DNA of 64,000 nt from Pseudomonas sp. ISL-84. GTDB taxonomy: Bacteria; Bacillota; Bacilli; Bacillales; Cytobacillaceae. The notes under the pieces are model-generated. The model searched no databases. It had not been told where the DNA came from and saw only the letters and a list, made by a program, of their open reading frames with translations. Of this stretch, positions 34,214 through 43,092 are shown in pieces. The stretch spans positions 140,546 to 204,545 of the forward strand of contig JAGGRA010000028.1 in the NCBI GenBank assembly GCA_018613035.1, given 5' to 3'. The position numbers were made by a program, and so were the translations under genes. Positions within the stretch are counted from its first letter, which is position 1. Every line of letters begins with the position of its first letter.

Positions 34214-34630
34214 CTAGAAAAGTAAAATAAATAAGGTTCTGAACAGCCAAAAAGATAACAGAAATGTGACAGTTCCATAAACAATCCCGCTTAGCCACCT
34301 TTGTACAGCATAATTACTTTTTTTTATTCTCCATGCAAGATAGATAAGCGCCAGAATAATGCCTAAAGTCATTCCTTTCGATCCCCCGGAGAAATATAAA
34401 AGTCCGATAGGATTATTAATTATATTTTCTGTCTGGAAGAGAACTGAACTGAATTTGTATGTAAAAAAACCGATGAAGATGGCATTGACCATGTCATTTA
34501 AGGCGTCCTTTTTAAATTCCGCGTCTTTTTTCAAAGCCTGCCCAACTACAAAATAAGTTAAAATACCTGCCAGAAAAATAAGTATCCATTCATACTTAAT
34601 TAATAATGGTCCAAGCAAAAAAGCACCCAT
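34214..34630 (-). CDS. Four-helix membrane protein, unknown
   Basis: A 138-residue protein with about four hydrophobic spans (YEWILIFLAGILTYFVVGQAL; NAIFIGFFTYKFSSVLF; MTLGIILALIYLAWRI; SGIVYGTVTFLLSFWLFRTLFI). I do not recognise a family with certainty. It sits 55 bp upstream of the thiol-disulfide oxidoreductase gene on the same strand, and a joint transcript is likely. The ATG follows GGAGGGG. Confidence 0.75.
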   Translation of the reverse strand: MGAFLLGPLLIKYEWILIFLAGILTYFVVGQALKKDAEFKKDALNDMVNAIFIGFFTYKFSSVLFQTENIINNPIGLLYFSGGSKGMTLGIILALIYLAWRIKKSNYAVQRWLSGIVYGTVTFLLSFWLFRTLFILLF

Positions 34631-34693
34631 GGTACCCCTCCAATAAACTCATCTATATAGCTAAGATACCTAATCCCGTATGTTTTGTAAAAT

Positions 34694-34732
34694 AAAAAAC
34701 CGCTATGTGACGATTCACATAGCGGTTTGAAG
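34694..34732. terminator. Terminator after aconitase gene
   Basis: AAACCGCTATGTGA and TCACATAGCGGTTT arms form a 14-bp stem followed on the minus strand by TTTTATTTT. Confidence 0.9.
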
Positions 34733-34735
34733 CAA

Positions 34736-37444
34736 TTAGTTTGCTAATTTATCACGAAGAACCATTTGCAGGATTCCTCCGTGACGGTAATAATCAATTT
34801 CAACTTCAGAGTCGAAACGCACAAGAGCTTCAAAGGTCGTCTTGTTGCCATCTTCATCTGTAGCTGTAACTTTTACAAAGTCACGTGGTCTTACATTTTC
34901 ATCGATTTGAACATCGATTGTTTCTTTGCCAGTTAAGCCAAGAACTTCAGCGCTTTCGCCTTCCTTGAACTGAAGTGGTAGTACGCCCATCAATACAAGG
35001 TTTGAACGGTGTATACGCTCATAGCTTTCTGCAATAACTGTTTTAATTCCTAATAAGTTTGTACCTTTTGCAGCCCAGTCACGGGAAGATCCCATTCCAT
35101 AGTCTTTTCCGGCAAGAACTACAAGACCTGTTCCATCTTCTTTGTACTTCATGCAAGCATCATAGATAGAAGTTACTTCGCCGGTAGGCCAGTAAGTAGT
35201 AAATCCGCCTTCTGTACCTGGAGCGATTTGGTTACGGATACGAATGTTTGCAAATGTACCGCGCATCATAACTTCATGGTTTCCGCGGCGGGATCCATAA
35301 GAGTTGAAGTCGCGTGGTTCAACACCGTTCTCGCGAAGATATTTTCCTGCTGGTGTATCTTTGCCGATCGCACCTGCCGGAGAAATATGATCAGTTGTTA
35401 CAGAATCACCGAACTTGCCGACAACACGCAATCCTGATAAAGGTTTAACTTCATCAGCATTAGGAGTTAAGCCTTCAAAGAACGGAGGATTCTGGATATA
35501 TGTTGATTGGTCATCAAATGAATATAATGGTTCATTGCTTGTTTGAATTTGATTCCAGCGAGCATTGTCATCAAACACATGCTCATATTCTTTACGGAAC
35601 AATTCAGGTGTAACAGTTTGTTTAACAACTTCATTAACCTCAGCAGTTGAAGGCCAGATATCGGTAAAGAAGACATCATTGCCATTCTTATCCTTGCCGA
35701 TTGGTTCTTTTTGAAGGTCAATATCGACTGTTCCAGCCAATGCGTAAGCAACAACTAATGGCGGAGAAGCCAGATAGTTTGCTTTTACAAGCGGGTGAAT
35801 ACGGCCTTCAAAGTTACGGTTGCCGGATAGAACTGAAGTTACAAGAAGATCGCTTTCAGCTACAGCCTTTTCGATTTCTTCTCTTAATGGACCAGAGTTA
35901 CCGATACATGTTGTACATCCATAGCCTACAAGGTTGAAGCCAAGCTGCTCCATGTAAGGAAGAAGGCCTGAATCACGCAGGTATCCAGTTACAACTTTTG
36001 ACCCTGGAGCCAAAGAAGTTTTAACGAACTTAGGAACTTCCATTCCAAGTTCAACTGCCTTTTTCGCCACTAAACCTGCCCCAACTAAAACGTAAGGGTT
36101 TGAAGTATTTGTACAGCTAGTGATTGCCGCAATTGCAACGGCACCCGTTTTCATCTTAGTTGAATCGCCATTTGCAAATTCAACAGTGACTTCTTTATCG
36201 ATTTCTTTCTTATCCAAGCCGAAGCCCTGGTTGCCTTGAGGAGCAGTGATCGCATCATTGAATTCCTTTTTCATAGCAGAAAGCGGAATTAGATCCTGCG
36301 GGCGCTTAGGACCTGAAAGGTTCGCTTCGATTTCGGAAAGATTGATTTCAACTACATTTGTATATACTGGCTCTAGAGATGGATCAAAGAACATTCCATT
36401 TTCTTTGCAGTATTTTTCAACAATTTTGATTTGCTCTTCCGGACGTCCAGTCAGGCGCATGTAATCAAGGGCTTCCGCATCAACAGGGAAGAATCCACAA
36501 GTAGCACCGTATTCAGGAGCCATGTTAGCAATTGTAGCACGGTCAGCCAATGGAAGCTGTGTAACACCAGGGCCGAAGAATTCTACGAATTTGCCAACTA
36601 CTCCCTGGCTGCGCAGTACTTGAGTTACCTTTAATGCAAGGTCAGTAGCAGTTGTTCCATTAGGAAGCTCGCCAGTAAGCTTAACCCCTACAACTTCAGG
36701 CACAGGGAAATAAGATGGCTGTCCTAGCATACCTGCTTCAGCCTCAATACCTCCTACACCCCATCCAAGAACACCGATACCGTTGATCATGGTTGTATGT
36801 GAGTCAGTACCAACAAGAGTATCAGGGAAAGTTTCGAAATCGCCTTCAGTTGTTTCGAGAGCATGAACAACATTTGCAAGGAATTCAAGGTTAACCTGGT
36901 GAACGATACCAGTTGCCGGCGGAACCGCACGGTAGTTGTCAAATGCTTTTTGAGCCCAGCTTAAGAACTGGTAACGCTCTGCATTACGTTCGAATTCAAG
37001 TTCCATGTTCGCTTCAAGCGAATCAGGAGTACCATATTTGTCAACCTGTACAGAGTGGTCGATAACAAGATCAACCGGCTTCTCAGGATTGATTTTATCA
37101 GGGTCTCCACCCATGTCAGCCATAGCTTTACGCAGTGAAGCCAAGTCAACTACTGCAGGAACTCCAGTGAAGTCTTGCAGAATAACGCGTGACGGCTTGA
37201 AAGGAACGTCCACCTCTTTAACTTCTGAAGTTCCCCATTTTGCCAAGTTTTCAACATGTTCTTTAGTAATTACACGGCCGTCATATTGACGAAGTACTGA
37301 TTCCAATAATACCTTAATGGAATAAGGCAATTTGGAAACATTACCTACTCCAGCTTCTTCCAGAGCACCTAAGTGATAGTAATGATAGCGCTTCCCGTCC
37401 AGTTCAAAGGATTTGCGGGATTTGAACACATCATTCTTTGCCAT
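34736..37444 (-). CDS. acnA: Aconitate hydratase
   Basis: A ~902-residue aconitase (CitB of bacilli), which isomerises citrate and isocitrate in the TCA cycle and binds RNA when its cluster is lost. The 4Fe-4S ligands are in [10 protein letters not shown] and [13 protein letters not shown]. Other family segments are [27 protein letters not shown] and the C-terminal swivel domain [32 protein letters not shown] use ATG at 37444 after GAGGGGG; an in-frame ATG at 37465 lies upstream of that site. CcpC-type dyads lie upstream. Confidence 0.97.
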   Translation of the reverse strand: MAKNDVFKSRKSFELDGKRYHYYHLGALEEAGVGNVSKLPYSIKVLLESVLRQYDGRVITKEHVENLAKWGTSEVKEVDVPFKPSRVILQDFTGVPAVVDLASLRKAMADMGGDPDKINPEKPVDLVIDHSVQVDKYGTPDSLEANMELEFERNAERYQFLSWAQKAFDNYRAVPPATGIVHQVNLEFLANVVHALETTEGDFETFPDTLVGTDSHTTMINGIGVLGWGVGGIEAEAGMLGQPSYFPVPEVVGVKLTGELPNGTTATDLALKVTQVLRSQGVVGKFVEFFGPGVTQLPLADRATIANMAPEYGATCGFFPVDAEALDYMRLTGRPEEQIKIVEKYCKENGMFFDPSLEPVYTNVVEINLSEIEANLSGPKRPQDLIPLSAMKKEFNDAITAPQGNQGFGLDKKEIDKEVTVEFANGDSTKMKTGAVAIAAITSCTNTSNPYVLVGAGLVAKKAVELGMEVPKFVKTSLAPGSKVVTGYLRDSGLLPYMEQLGFNLVGYGCTTCIGNSGPLREEIEKAVAESDLLVTSVLSGNRNFEGRIHPLVKANYLASPPLVVAYALAGTVDIDLQKEPIGKDKNGNDVFFTDIWPSTAEVNEVVKQTVTPELFRKEYEHVFDDNARWNQIQTSNEPLYSFDDQSTYIQNPPFFEGLTPNADEVKPLSGLRVVGKFGDSVTTDHISPAGAIGKDTPAGKYLRENGVEPRDFNSYGSRRGNHEVMMRGTFANIRIRNQIAPGTEGGFTTYWPTGEVTSIYDACMKYKEDGTGLVVLAGKDYGMGSSRDWAAKGTNLLGIKTVIAESYERIHRSNLVLMGVLPLQFKEGESAEVLGLTGKETIDVQIDENVRPRDFVKVTATDEDGNKTTFEALVRFDSEVEIDYYRHGGILQMVLRDKLAN

Positions 37445-37570
37445 ATGTATTACCCCCTCTTTCATTAAACATCTTATACCAAGTGATAGGTAATTGTCGA
37501 AAAGTTTGAATTTTCATCCATCCTCACTTTTCTCACAATTTCTATATTAATACAACCTTTTATATAAGTA

Positions 37571-37610
37571 AATAACAAGAAAGTTATTGTTTCTGATAAG
37601 TTTTTCTTAT
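37571..37610 (-). promoter_or_regulatory. Candidate CcpC operator upstream of aconitase gene
   Basis: Two dyads lie ~130-165 bp before the aconitase start: ATAAG-TTTTT-CTTAT (37596-37610), which is ATAA-N7-TTAT as described for CcpC sites, and AATAAC-AAGAAA-GTTATT (37571-37588). CcpC represses citB in B. subtilis in response to citrate. Neither the regulator gene nor the transcription start is visible in the window. Confidence 0.5.
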
Positions 37611-37799
37611 AATAAATTTTATTTTAATCATTTTAACGGTAAAAAAGCGATAAATGAAAGCGTTTTTCAATTAGCAACTAACATCTCCGCTTCTATGTTA
37701 TTATGCTGAAAAAATGAATAAAGCATTAGCTCTACTTTTGATTTTCATCATAATTTGTCATAATCCAAGGAAAAATACCTTCTACGGAGGTGATTTTCT

Positions 37800-37949
37800 A
37801 TGGCTAAACGAAAAGCAAATCATATTATTGAGGGCATGAATGCAGCAAAGGGGCAAGGCATGGGGACTGGTTACAATGAAGAATTCTCCAATGAACCATT
37901 AACAGAAGCGCAAAAACAAAATAATAAAAAGCGGAAGAAAAACCAGTAA
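37800..37949 (+). CDS. sspO: Small acid-soluble spore protein O
   Basis: A 49-residue protein, [20 protein letters not shown]..., containing [27 protein letters not shown], which is the SspO pattern. It is a sigma-G-type forespore product. The ATG at 37800 follows ACGGAGGTGATT. It is divergent from aconitase, as in B. subtilis, and short enough to be missed by length filters. Confidence 0.95.
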   Translation: MAKRKANHIIEGMNAAKGQGMGTGYNEEFSNEPLTEAQKQNNKKRKKNQ

Positions 37950-37964
37950 CTTAATAATAAATAA

Positions 37965-38005
37965 TAAAACCCGGCTAAAAGTTAGCTGGGTTTTATTATT
38001 TATTT
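37965..38005. terminator. Bidirectional terminator after sspO
   Basis: AATAATAAAACCCGGCTAA and TTAGCTGGGTTTTATTATT arms form a ~19-bp stem serving sspO and the converging small gene. Confidence 0.9.
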
Positions 38006-38020
38006 CTTTTAAGCCTGCTT

Positions 38021-38278
38021 TTAATATTGGTTTACATCATCAACCATGGACTTCAAGTCCTGTTGGAATCTTTCCAGCTGTGCACGCTGGTGTTCTGAGG
38101 CAACTTCCAGTGCATTCTCAATTTGCGTATATGCTTCATTTACTTCCTGTTTAAGATGCTTAAGCTGGTGGCCATAGCTTGCTGAATCTTTTACAATTTC
38201 AGCGTATAGTTCCTGTGCGTCTTCCATTCCCTGCTGTGCTGCCTGAAATGCTTGCTGTTTATCTTTATGGTATGGCAT
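38021..38278 (-). CDS. Small coiled-coil protein, unknown
   Basis: An 85-residue, Gln/Glu/Ala-rich, fully helical protein (QAFQAAQQGMEDAQELYAEI; LEVASEHQRAQLERFQQDLK) likely to form a coiled coil. I recognise no named family. The ATG at 38278 follows TAGGAGTGAATAAGGT. It lies between two spore-protein genes on the other strand, so a sporulation role is possible but unproved. Confidence 0.65.
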   Translation of the reverse strand: MPYHKDKQQAFQAAQQGMEDAQELYAEIVKDSASYGHQLKHLKQEVNEAYTQIENALEVASEHQRAQLERFQQDLKSMVDDVNQY

Positions 38279-38476
38279 ACCTTATTCACTCCTAATAAAA
38301 ATTTGTACCATTAAATTGCGCATTAGCAGTTAAAAATATTCCGCAAAATGGATTAGGAGCAAATGTTCAATTATAGCCACATTTTGCAAGGCAATTTTAT
38401 CGAAAAAAAAGCCAAACTAACACAAGAAATACAGGTGAAAATCGCCTTATTTCTTTAATCATGAGGAGGGGTTAGA

Positions 38477-38620
38477 ATGAACAAAAACAATGGCAAAGAT
38501 ATGAGAAAGAATGCGCCAAAAGGCCACAACGAAGGTCAGCCGGAGCCATTAAGCGGCTCCAAAAAAGTGAAAAACCGCAACCATACAAGACAAAAGCATA
38601 ACTCACATCATGATATGTAA
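38477..38620 (+). CDS. sspP: Small acid-soluble spore protein P
   Basis: A 47-residue protein starting [20 protein letters not shown] and containing [19 protein letters not shown], which is the SspP pattern. The ATG at 38477 follows GAGGAGGGG. In B. subtilis sspO and sspP are adjacent; here a small minus-strand gene lies between them. A shared terminator with selA follows. Confidence 0.95.
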   Translation: MNKNNGKDMRKNAPKGHNEGQPEPLSGSKKVKNRNHTRQKHNSHHDM

Positions 38621-38633
38621 TTGATTTAAATAT

Positions 38634-38664
38634 AAAACAGCTGCCCTTCTTGGGCAGCTGTTCA
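38634..38664. terminator. Bidirectional terminator between sspP and selA
   Basis: AACAGCTGCCC and GGGCAGCTGTT arms with a short loop. Confidence 0.9.
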
Positions 38665-40068
38665 TTATAGTGAAGATAAGGCGTTTAAAATGATCTCTTC
38701 TTCTTCAGCAGTAACCGTTCGCAGATCAATAAGTATTTCTTCTTTCTGAATCCTGACAATAATGGAAGGAGAAAATCCCGTTCTTAATTGCCTGCCCACA
38801 TGCTCAGCTGAATATTGCTTATGCTTTAAGACGGCAACCCAGGAAGGCAGCTCAACGTCGGGCATTGTCCCCCCGCCTACTTGTCCAATACTTTCCTTCA
38901 TTGAAAAATAATAATTTTCCGTGGCTTTTTCCAGTTTACGCAGAAAATGTTCTGTTCTTTTTTGAAGTTCTTCCCTGGTTGTCAGCACATCCCGGACAAC
39001 AGGTATATTTTTCATTTCGGCCTCGCCTTTTATATAATCTAGGAGTGTCCCTTCCAGAGCTGCTAGCGTCATTTTGTCTACACGGAGTACTCTGGCAAGC
39101 TGGTGCTTCTTTAATTTTTTGATTAAATCTTCTTTGCCGGCAATAATGCCGGCCTGAGGGCCCCCAAGCAGCTTGTCGCCGCTAAACGATACTATATCGG
39201 CTCCCAATTTGATAACCTCGCTGACAATCGGCTCCTCTCCGATTCCCCTGCTTTTAAAATCAAAAAGCGCGCCGCTCCCTAGATCTTCGTAAAAAATAAC
39301 ATTCTTTTCTTTCGCTAAATCAGCAAGCTCTCCAGTACCAACTTCTTTTGTAAATCCGATAATTTTAAAGTTGCTCGTATGAACTTTAAGAATCATAGCT
39401 GTTTCTTCATTAATTGCTTTCTCATAATCTGACAAATGAGTCTTGTTTGTGGTTCCAACCTCGGCAAGCTTTGCTCCGCTTTCTTCCATAATGCTTGATA
39501 TCCGAAAGGATCCGCCAATTTCAACGAGCTGTCCTCTGGAAACAATTACTTCGTTGTCAGCTGCGAGAGCTTTTAAAATAAAATATACTGCCGCGGCATT
39601 ATTATTCACTACCATAGCAGCTTCTGCACCAGTTAACTCTTTTACAAGACCTTCAACATGGATATGCCTCGAACCGCGCTCACCTTCTGCAAGTTTATAT
39701 TCCAAATTGGAATAGTTCATGGCAGTTTCAAGCATATGGGCTGCAGCATTACTGCTTAGACGGGCCCGCCCAAGATTGGTGTGCAGGATTGTTCCTGTTG
39801 CATTAATTAACCTCTTAAGCGTGTAGCTATACCGATCCATGATAGCTTCTTCGACCCTTTGAAACAGGATATCTGAAAATCCCTTCGTACCAGGGTCATC
39901 GTTGTTCCACCGGGCACTCAATATATCCTGTCTAATATCCGAAATAACATCTTTCATGATGTTTGTTACTTGTATAGTATCCAGACCATGCCGGATCAAT
40001 AGCTCATTGAACCGGTCTTCTTTTTGCAATTCATGAACGGGCGGTATGTTTCTAAGTCTATTTTTCAA
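38665..40068 (-). CDS. selA: L-seryl-tRNA(Sec) selenium transferase
   Basis: A 467-residue SelA, a PLP enzyme converting Ser-tRNA(Sec) to Sec-tRNA(Sec) with selenophosphate. Family segments are INATGTILHTNLGRARLS, EYKLAEGERGSRHIHVEGL, VNNNAAAVYFIL, FYEDLGSGALFD, and the PLP lysine region FSGDKLLGGPQAG. I use TTG at 40068, six bases after GGAGGG; the longer in-frame extension to 40242 runs back over the divergent cotM gene. selA lies between cotM and sspP, a place where B. subtilis has none. It implies that the cell decodes UGA as selenocysteine; selB, selC and selD are not in the window. Confidence 0.96.
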   Translation of the reverse strand: MKNRLRNIPPVHELQKEDRFNELLIRHGLDTIQVTNIMKDVISDIRQDILSARWNNDDPGTKGFSDILFQRVEEAIMDRYSYTLKRLINATGTILHTNLGRARLSSNAAAHMLETAMNYSNLEYKLAEGERGSRHIHVEGLVKELTGAEAAMVVNNNAAAVYFILKALAADNEVIVSRGQLVEIGGSFRISSIMEESGAKLAEVGTTNKTHLSDYEKAINEETAMILKVHTSNFKIIGFTKEVGTGELADLAKEKNVIFYEDLGSGALFDFKSRGIGEEPIVSEVIKLGADIVSFSGDKLLGGPQAGIIAGKEDLIKKLKKHQLARVLRVDKMTLAALEGTLLDYIKGEAEMKNIPVVRDVLTTREELQKRTEHFLRKLEKATENYYFSMKESIGQVGGGTMPDVELPSWVAVLKHKQYSAEHVGRQLRTGFSPSIIVRIQKEEILIDLRTVTAEEEEIILNALSSL

Positions 40069-40159
40069 AATGATCCCTCCAACACTCGCCTGATTATTAT
40101 ACCATTTTTCACTTATTAGCATGGAATGAATACTATAGAAGAAGCAAGGAGGTAATGGA

Positions 40160-40558
40160 ATGAATAAAAAGGATGATCTGCACAGGTTCAATTTAAGTGA
40201 AATGGAAAAATGGATGGAGAATTTCTTCCTTGATCCTCTCACATCCTATATGGACCAGCTTACTTTTCGCATTGATTTATATGATACAGAGAACGAAATC
40301 ATCGTTGAAGCACTATTAACCGGCTGTGTTCCAAAAGATGTAACCGTTTCCTTAAAAGAAAATAAGGTCATCATTAAAGCTGTTAAAAAGGAACTTCCCC
40401 TGGGAAAAAATGGCCAACCCTGTATGCGGAAAGTAGAATTGCCTTTTAAGGTGATTAATAAGAGAGTAAGGGCTGCCTTTTCAAATGGAATCCTTGAGAT
40501 TTTCATTGCGAAAAATGAACCTGGATCTGGCTGTGATAGAAATATAATGATTCCATGA
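40160..40558 (+). CDS. cotM: CotM-like Hsp20/alpha-crystallin protein
   Basis: A 132-residue protein with an alpha-crystallin domain (FRIDLYDTENEIIVEALLTG; VTVSLKENKVIIKAV; VELPFKVINKRVRAAFSNGILEIFI). The position near sspP and aconitase and the size match CotM, an outer spore-coat protein of B. subtilis. A general small heat-shock role is the alternative. The ATG follows AAGGAGG. It is divergent from selA. Confidence 0.85.
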   Translation: MNKKDDLHRFNLSEMEKWMENFFLDPLTSYMDQLTFRIDLYDTENEIIVEALLTGCVPKDVTVSLKENKVIIKAVKKELPLGKNGQPCMRKVELPFKVINKRVRAAFSNGILEIFIAKNEPGSGCDRNIMIP

Positions 40559-40629
40559 TAATGCTGAGATTGAGTATGCCTATTTTTATAAATCTGTTTA
40601 CATAATATTATTATGATCTTCTTGCTCCC

Positions 40630-40668
40630 TAAAAAAACCTTCTCACTATTATTGGAGAAGGTTTTTGG
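40630..40668. terminator. Bidirectional terminator between cotM and the SelW-like gene
   Basis: AAAACCTTCTC and GAGAAGGTTTT arms with a T run on the minus strand. Confidence 0.85.
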
Positions 40669-40669
40669 A

Positions 40670-40903
40670 TTACCCCTGCATTTTTTCTATAATATTCTTT
40701 GCCTTTGGAAATACGCCTGTATCCAGTTTGGAATAAAGCTTTTCTCCATTGACTGTCACTTCAAAGGCACCGCCTGAGCTAGGAATCAGCTCCATTTTCA
40801 CAATTTCAGAACGAAAATGACTAAAAAGTTCTTCCGCGAAACTCGCGGCTTTTGGCGCGTAGTTTCACATCATGCAAAATTCAACTGTTACTTCAAATTT
40901 CAT
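40670..40903 (-). CDS. SelW/SelT/Rdx-family selenoprotein with CxxU motif
   Basis: Reading through TGA at 40865-40867 gives a 77-residue protein of the SelW-like Rdx family. It begins MKFEVTVEF, then Cys10-Met-Met-Sec13, the thioredoxin-like redox motif, then NYAPKAASFAEELFSHF, ELIPSSGGAFEVTVNGEKL and YSKLDTGVFP. A perfect six-pair hairpin with a GTT loop follows the UGA at bacterial SECIS spacing. The ATG at 40903 follows GGAGGAATTAAC. It converges with cotM and lies ~600 bp from selA. The family are small thiol/selenol redox proteins without a firmly known bacterial partner. Ordinary translation would stop after 12 residues. Confidence 0.93.
40834..40867 (-). promoter_or_regulatory. Bacterial SECIS element of the SelW-like gene
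   Basis: On the minus strand UGA is followed by 16 nt and then CCGCGA-GTT-TCGCGG. The apical loop starts 23 nt after the UGA and begins with GU, as in the E. coli fdhF SECIS recognised by SelB. Confidence 0.9.
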
Positions 40904-41067
40904 GTTAATTCCTCCGTATGTATAGTTGCTTTATCTGTAAATATACTGACATTTTAGTACAAACAGCAACTCAGTGCAAACGATAATTGTTATATGGTGA
41001 ACAGCTTGCCTTTCCTTCGAAAATAAAGCAAGATACAAATGTAGGACGTAGTGATGAGGTGATTTAA

Positions 41068-41811
41068 TTGAAAATACAGGAATACTTAAAGCGTTTATCT
41101 GTACCAGAAGAAAAAAAGCTTGATCTTAGGTATCTGACTAAACTACAGCAAAGTCATATGGAGAAAATCCCTTTTGAAAACCTGGATGTTACTAGAAATG
41201 TTCCTATTAAGCTTGACCATAATTCTTTTTATGAAAAAATTCTGATCCGGAACCGCGGCGGTTTTTGTTATGAATTAAACGGTCTCTTTCAGCTGCTGCT
41301 GTCAGAGCTCGGCTTTCAGGCCCATTTAATATCCTGCACCGTAAAAAAGCCGGATGGCTGGGTTCGAGAAGATTCCCATGCGGCTATTCTTGTTTCGGTA
41401 GATCATTTTCCTTATTTGGTGGATGTTGGTTTTGGAGATTCTGTCCGCCAGCCGATGCCTTTAACGGGAATAGAAAAGACAGATGTAAGCGGAACTTACA
41501 GGGTAAAAGAAATCGGCAACGAGACTTATGACCTTGAAAAACTGGAGTACGGACAATGGAAAATCCTTTACCGATTTTCCGAAAAGCCTAAACAGCTCCA
41601 TCACTTTACTGATGCATGTTTGTTCAACCAAACATCTCCTGAATCACATTTTACACATGACGATCTTGCTACAATCGCTACAAAAAATGGACGTGTCACG
41701 CTTTCAGGGCTAACTGTCACAAAATCTGAAAATGGATCGAAAGAGAAAATGGAGCTAAATGAGAAAGAAAAAAGCGATTTCCTCCTTGAACAATTTCAAA
41801 TCAAAATATAA
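41068..41811 (+). CDS. Arylamine N-acetyltransferase
   Basis: A 247-residue NAT enzyme with the Cys-His-Asp triad in RGGFCYELNGLF (Cys), DSHAAILV (His) and LVDVGFGDS (Asp), and the N-terminal KIPFENLDV segment. It acetylates arylamines or arylhydrazines from acetyl-CoA. The start TTG at 41068 follows GATGAGGTGAT. It is monocistronic with a strong terminator; the neighbours give no hint of substrate. Confidence 0.93.
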   Translation: MKIQEYLKRLSVPEEKKLDLRYLTKLQQSHMEKIPFENLDVTRNVPIKLDHNSFYEKILIRNRGGFCYELNGLFQLLLSELGFQAHLISCTVKKPDGWVREDSHAAILVSVDHFPYLVDVGFGDSVRQPMPLTGIEKTDVSGTYRVKEIGNETYDLEKLEYGQWKILYRFSEKPKQLHHFTDACLFNQTSPESHFTHDDLATIATKNGRVTLSGLTVTKSENGSKEKMELNEKEKSDFLLEQFQIKI

Positions 41812-41840
41812 GAGGACAGCTTCATTAGCTGTCCTCTTGT
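41811..41840. terminator. Bidirectional terminator between nat and tdh
   Basis: AAGAGGACAGCT and AGCTGTCCTCTT arms with a five-base loop. Confidence 0.9.
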
Positions 41841-41845
41841 GCTAT

Positions 41846-42790
41846 TTATAACTTTGTCTTCAGCTTATCCAGCATATCTGCAGTCATTTTTGCCAGATCA
41901 TAATCAGCTTTGAAGCCCCACTCTTCTTTCGCTGCTGATGCATCAATCGAATTAGGCCAGCTGTCAGCTATTGCCTGACGAACCGGATCGACATCATACG
42001 AAATTTCAAATCCAGGGACGTGCTTGCGAATCTCAGCAGCAATCTGTTCCGGTTCAAAGCTCATCGCTGTTACATTAAAGGAATTACGGTGAATCAATTT
42101 ATCGGCGTCAGCTTCCATTAAGTCTACGATCGCGTTTAATGCATCTGGCATATACATCATATCCATATATGTGCCTTTATCGATATAGGAAGTATAACGG
42201 CCATTTTTAATGGCTTCATAATAGATTTCAACAGCGTAATCCGTGGTTCCTCCACCTGGAGGAGTAACATAAGAGATTAAGCCTGGGAAGCGCAGCCCTC
42301 GCGTATCGACACCAAACTTGTGATAGTAATAATCGGATAATAACTCCCCCGCCACTTTGTTTACGCCGTACATGGTAGTCGGCCTGTGGATGGTATCCTG
42401 CGGTGTGCTGTCTTTCGGCGTGGAAGGTCCAAAAGCGCCAATAGAGCTCGGAGTAAAGAACTGTGCCTTGCACTCTCTCGCTGTTTCCAGGGCATTCATC
42501 AGCCCACCCATATTCAAATTCCATGCGAATACTGGATTGGCTTCAGCTGTAGCAGATAGAAGCGCGGCCATATGAATAACTGTGTCAATATCATATTTTT
42601 TAGCTGTTTCCAGCATGGTTTTGGCATCTGTCACGTCGACCATTTCAAATGGTCCTGACTGGGCAGCTTCTGACTCATTTTTTCTGATATCTGTGGCAAT
42701 AACATGATCTGTTCCATATATGTCTCTTAATTTCAAGGTGAGTTCAGAGCCAATTTGCCCTAATGCACCAGTAATCATAATACGTTTCAT
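41846..42790 (-). CDS. tdh: L-threonine 3-dehydrogenase, short-chain (epimerase-like) type
   Basis: A 314-residue NAD-dependent extended SDR protein. The cofactor motif is [12 protein letters not shown], the catalytic Ser/Tyr/Lys are in [10 protein letters not shown] and [11 protein letters not shown], and [22 protein letters not shown] is typical of bacterial epimerase-type threonine dehydrogenases. It oxidises threonine to 2-amino-3-ketobutyrate, which Kbl (encoded upstream in the transcript) cleaves. The ATG at 42790 follows GGAGG. A dispersed repeat separates it from kbl. Confidence 0.93.
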   Translation of the reverse strand: MKRIMITGALGQIGSELTLKLRDIYGTDHVIATDIRKNESEAAQSGPFEMVDVTDAKTMLETAKKYDIDTVIHMAALLSATAEANPVFAWNLNMGGLMNALETARECKAQFFTPSSIGAFGPSTPKDSTPQDTIHRPTTMYGVNKVAGELLSDYYYHKFGVDTRGLRFPGLISYVTPPGGGTTDYAVEIYYEAIKNGRYTSYIDKGTYMDMMYMPDALNAIVDLMEADADKLIHRNSFNVTAMSFEPEQIAAEIRKHVPGFEISYDVDPVRQAIADSWPNSIDASAAKEEWGFKADYDLAKMTADMLDKLKTKL

Positions 42791-42851
42791 TGTTTTCCTC
42801 CAACCTTATCCTCTTTGCCTTAAAAAGCTGTATCTAATTACTTTTTGTTTT

Positions 42852-43060
42852 AGCACTGTAAACTTGCTCATTACCGCTTAAGAAGCTCAGCCAACCGCGG
42901 ATGTCCGACGCTCTTCGGCGCTTTGCGCCTTAGGGGTCTTCTTTGAATCGATCTCCCGCAGGAAATTGAATCCGCATCCTCAAATAAACACCCTACGAAG
43001 GAATGAATGCATTTTCGAAGCACTTGCGCCTTCCGCTCCAATTAACCAAGTACCAGATTC
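42852..43060. repeat. Dispersed intergenic repeat between kbl and tdh
   Basis: A diverged copy of the family seen at 9985 and 16187: left end TAGCACTGTAAACTTGCTC, core CGGCGCTTTGCGCC, and right part GCATTTTCG then CCTTCCGCTCCAATTAACC. Both terminal repeats are eroded. It lies within the threonine-degradation operon. Confidence 0.8.
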
Positions 43061-43092
43061 TCCATTCCCTTTTACAAACTGCCTTTGTTTTA

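Noticed and set aside
38665..40242. Long form of SelA starting at 40242
   Set aside because: The extra 58 residues overlap cotM and its control region, while TTG at 40068 has an ideal GGAGGG site and matches normal SelA length.
40670..40903. SelW-like gene as a pseudogene
   Set aside because: CxxU motif, intact frame after the UGA, and a perfect GU-loop hairpin.
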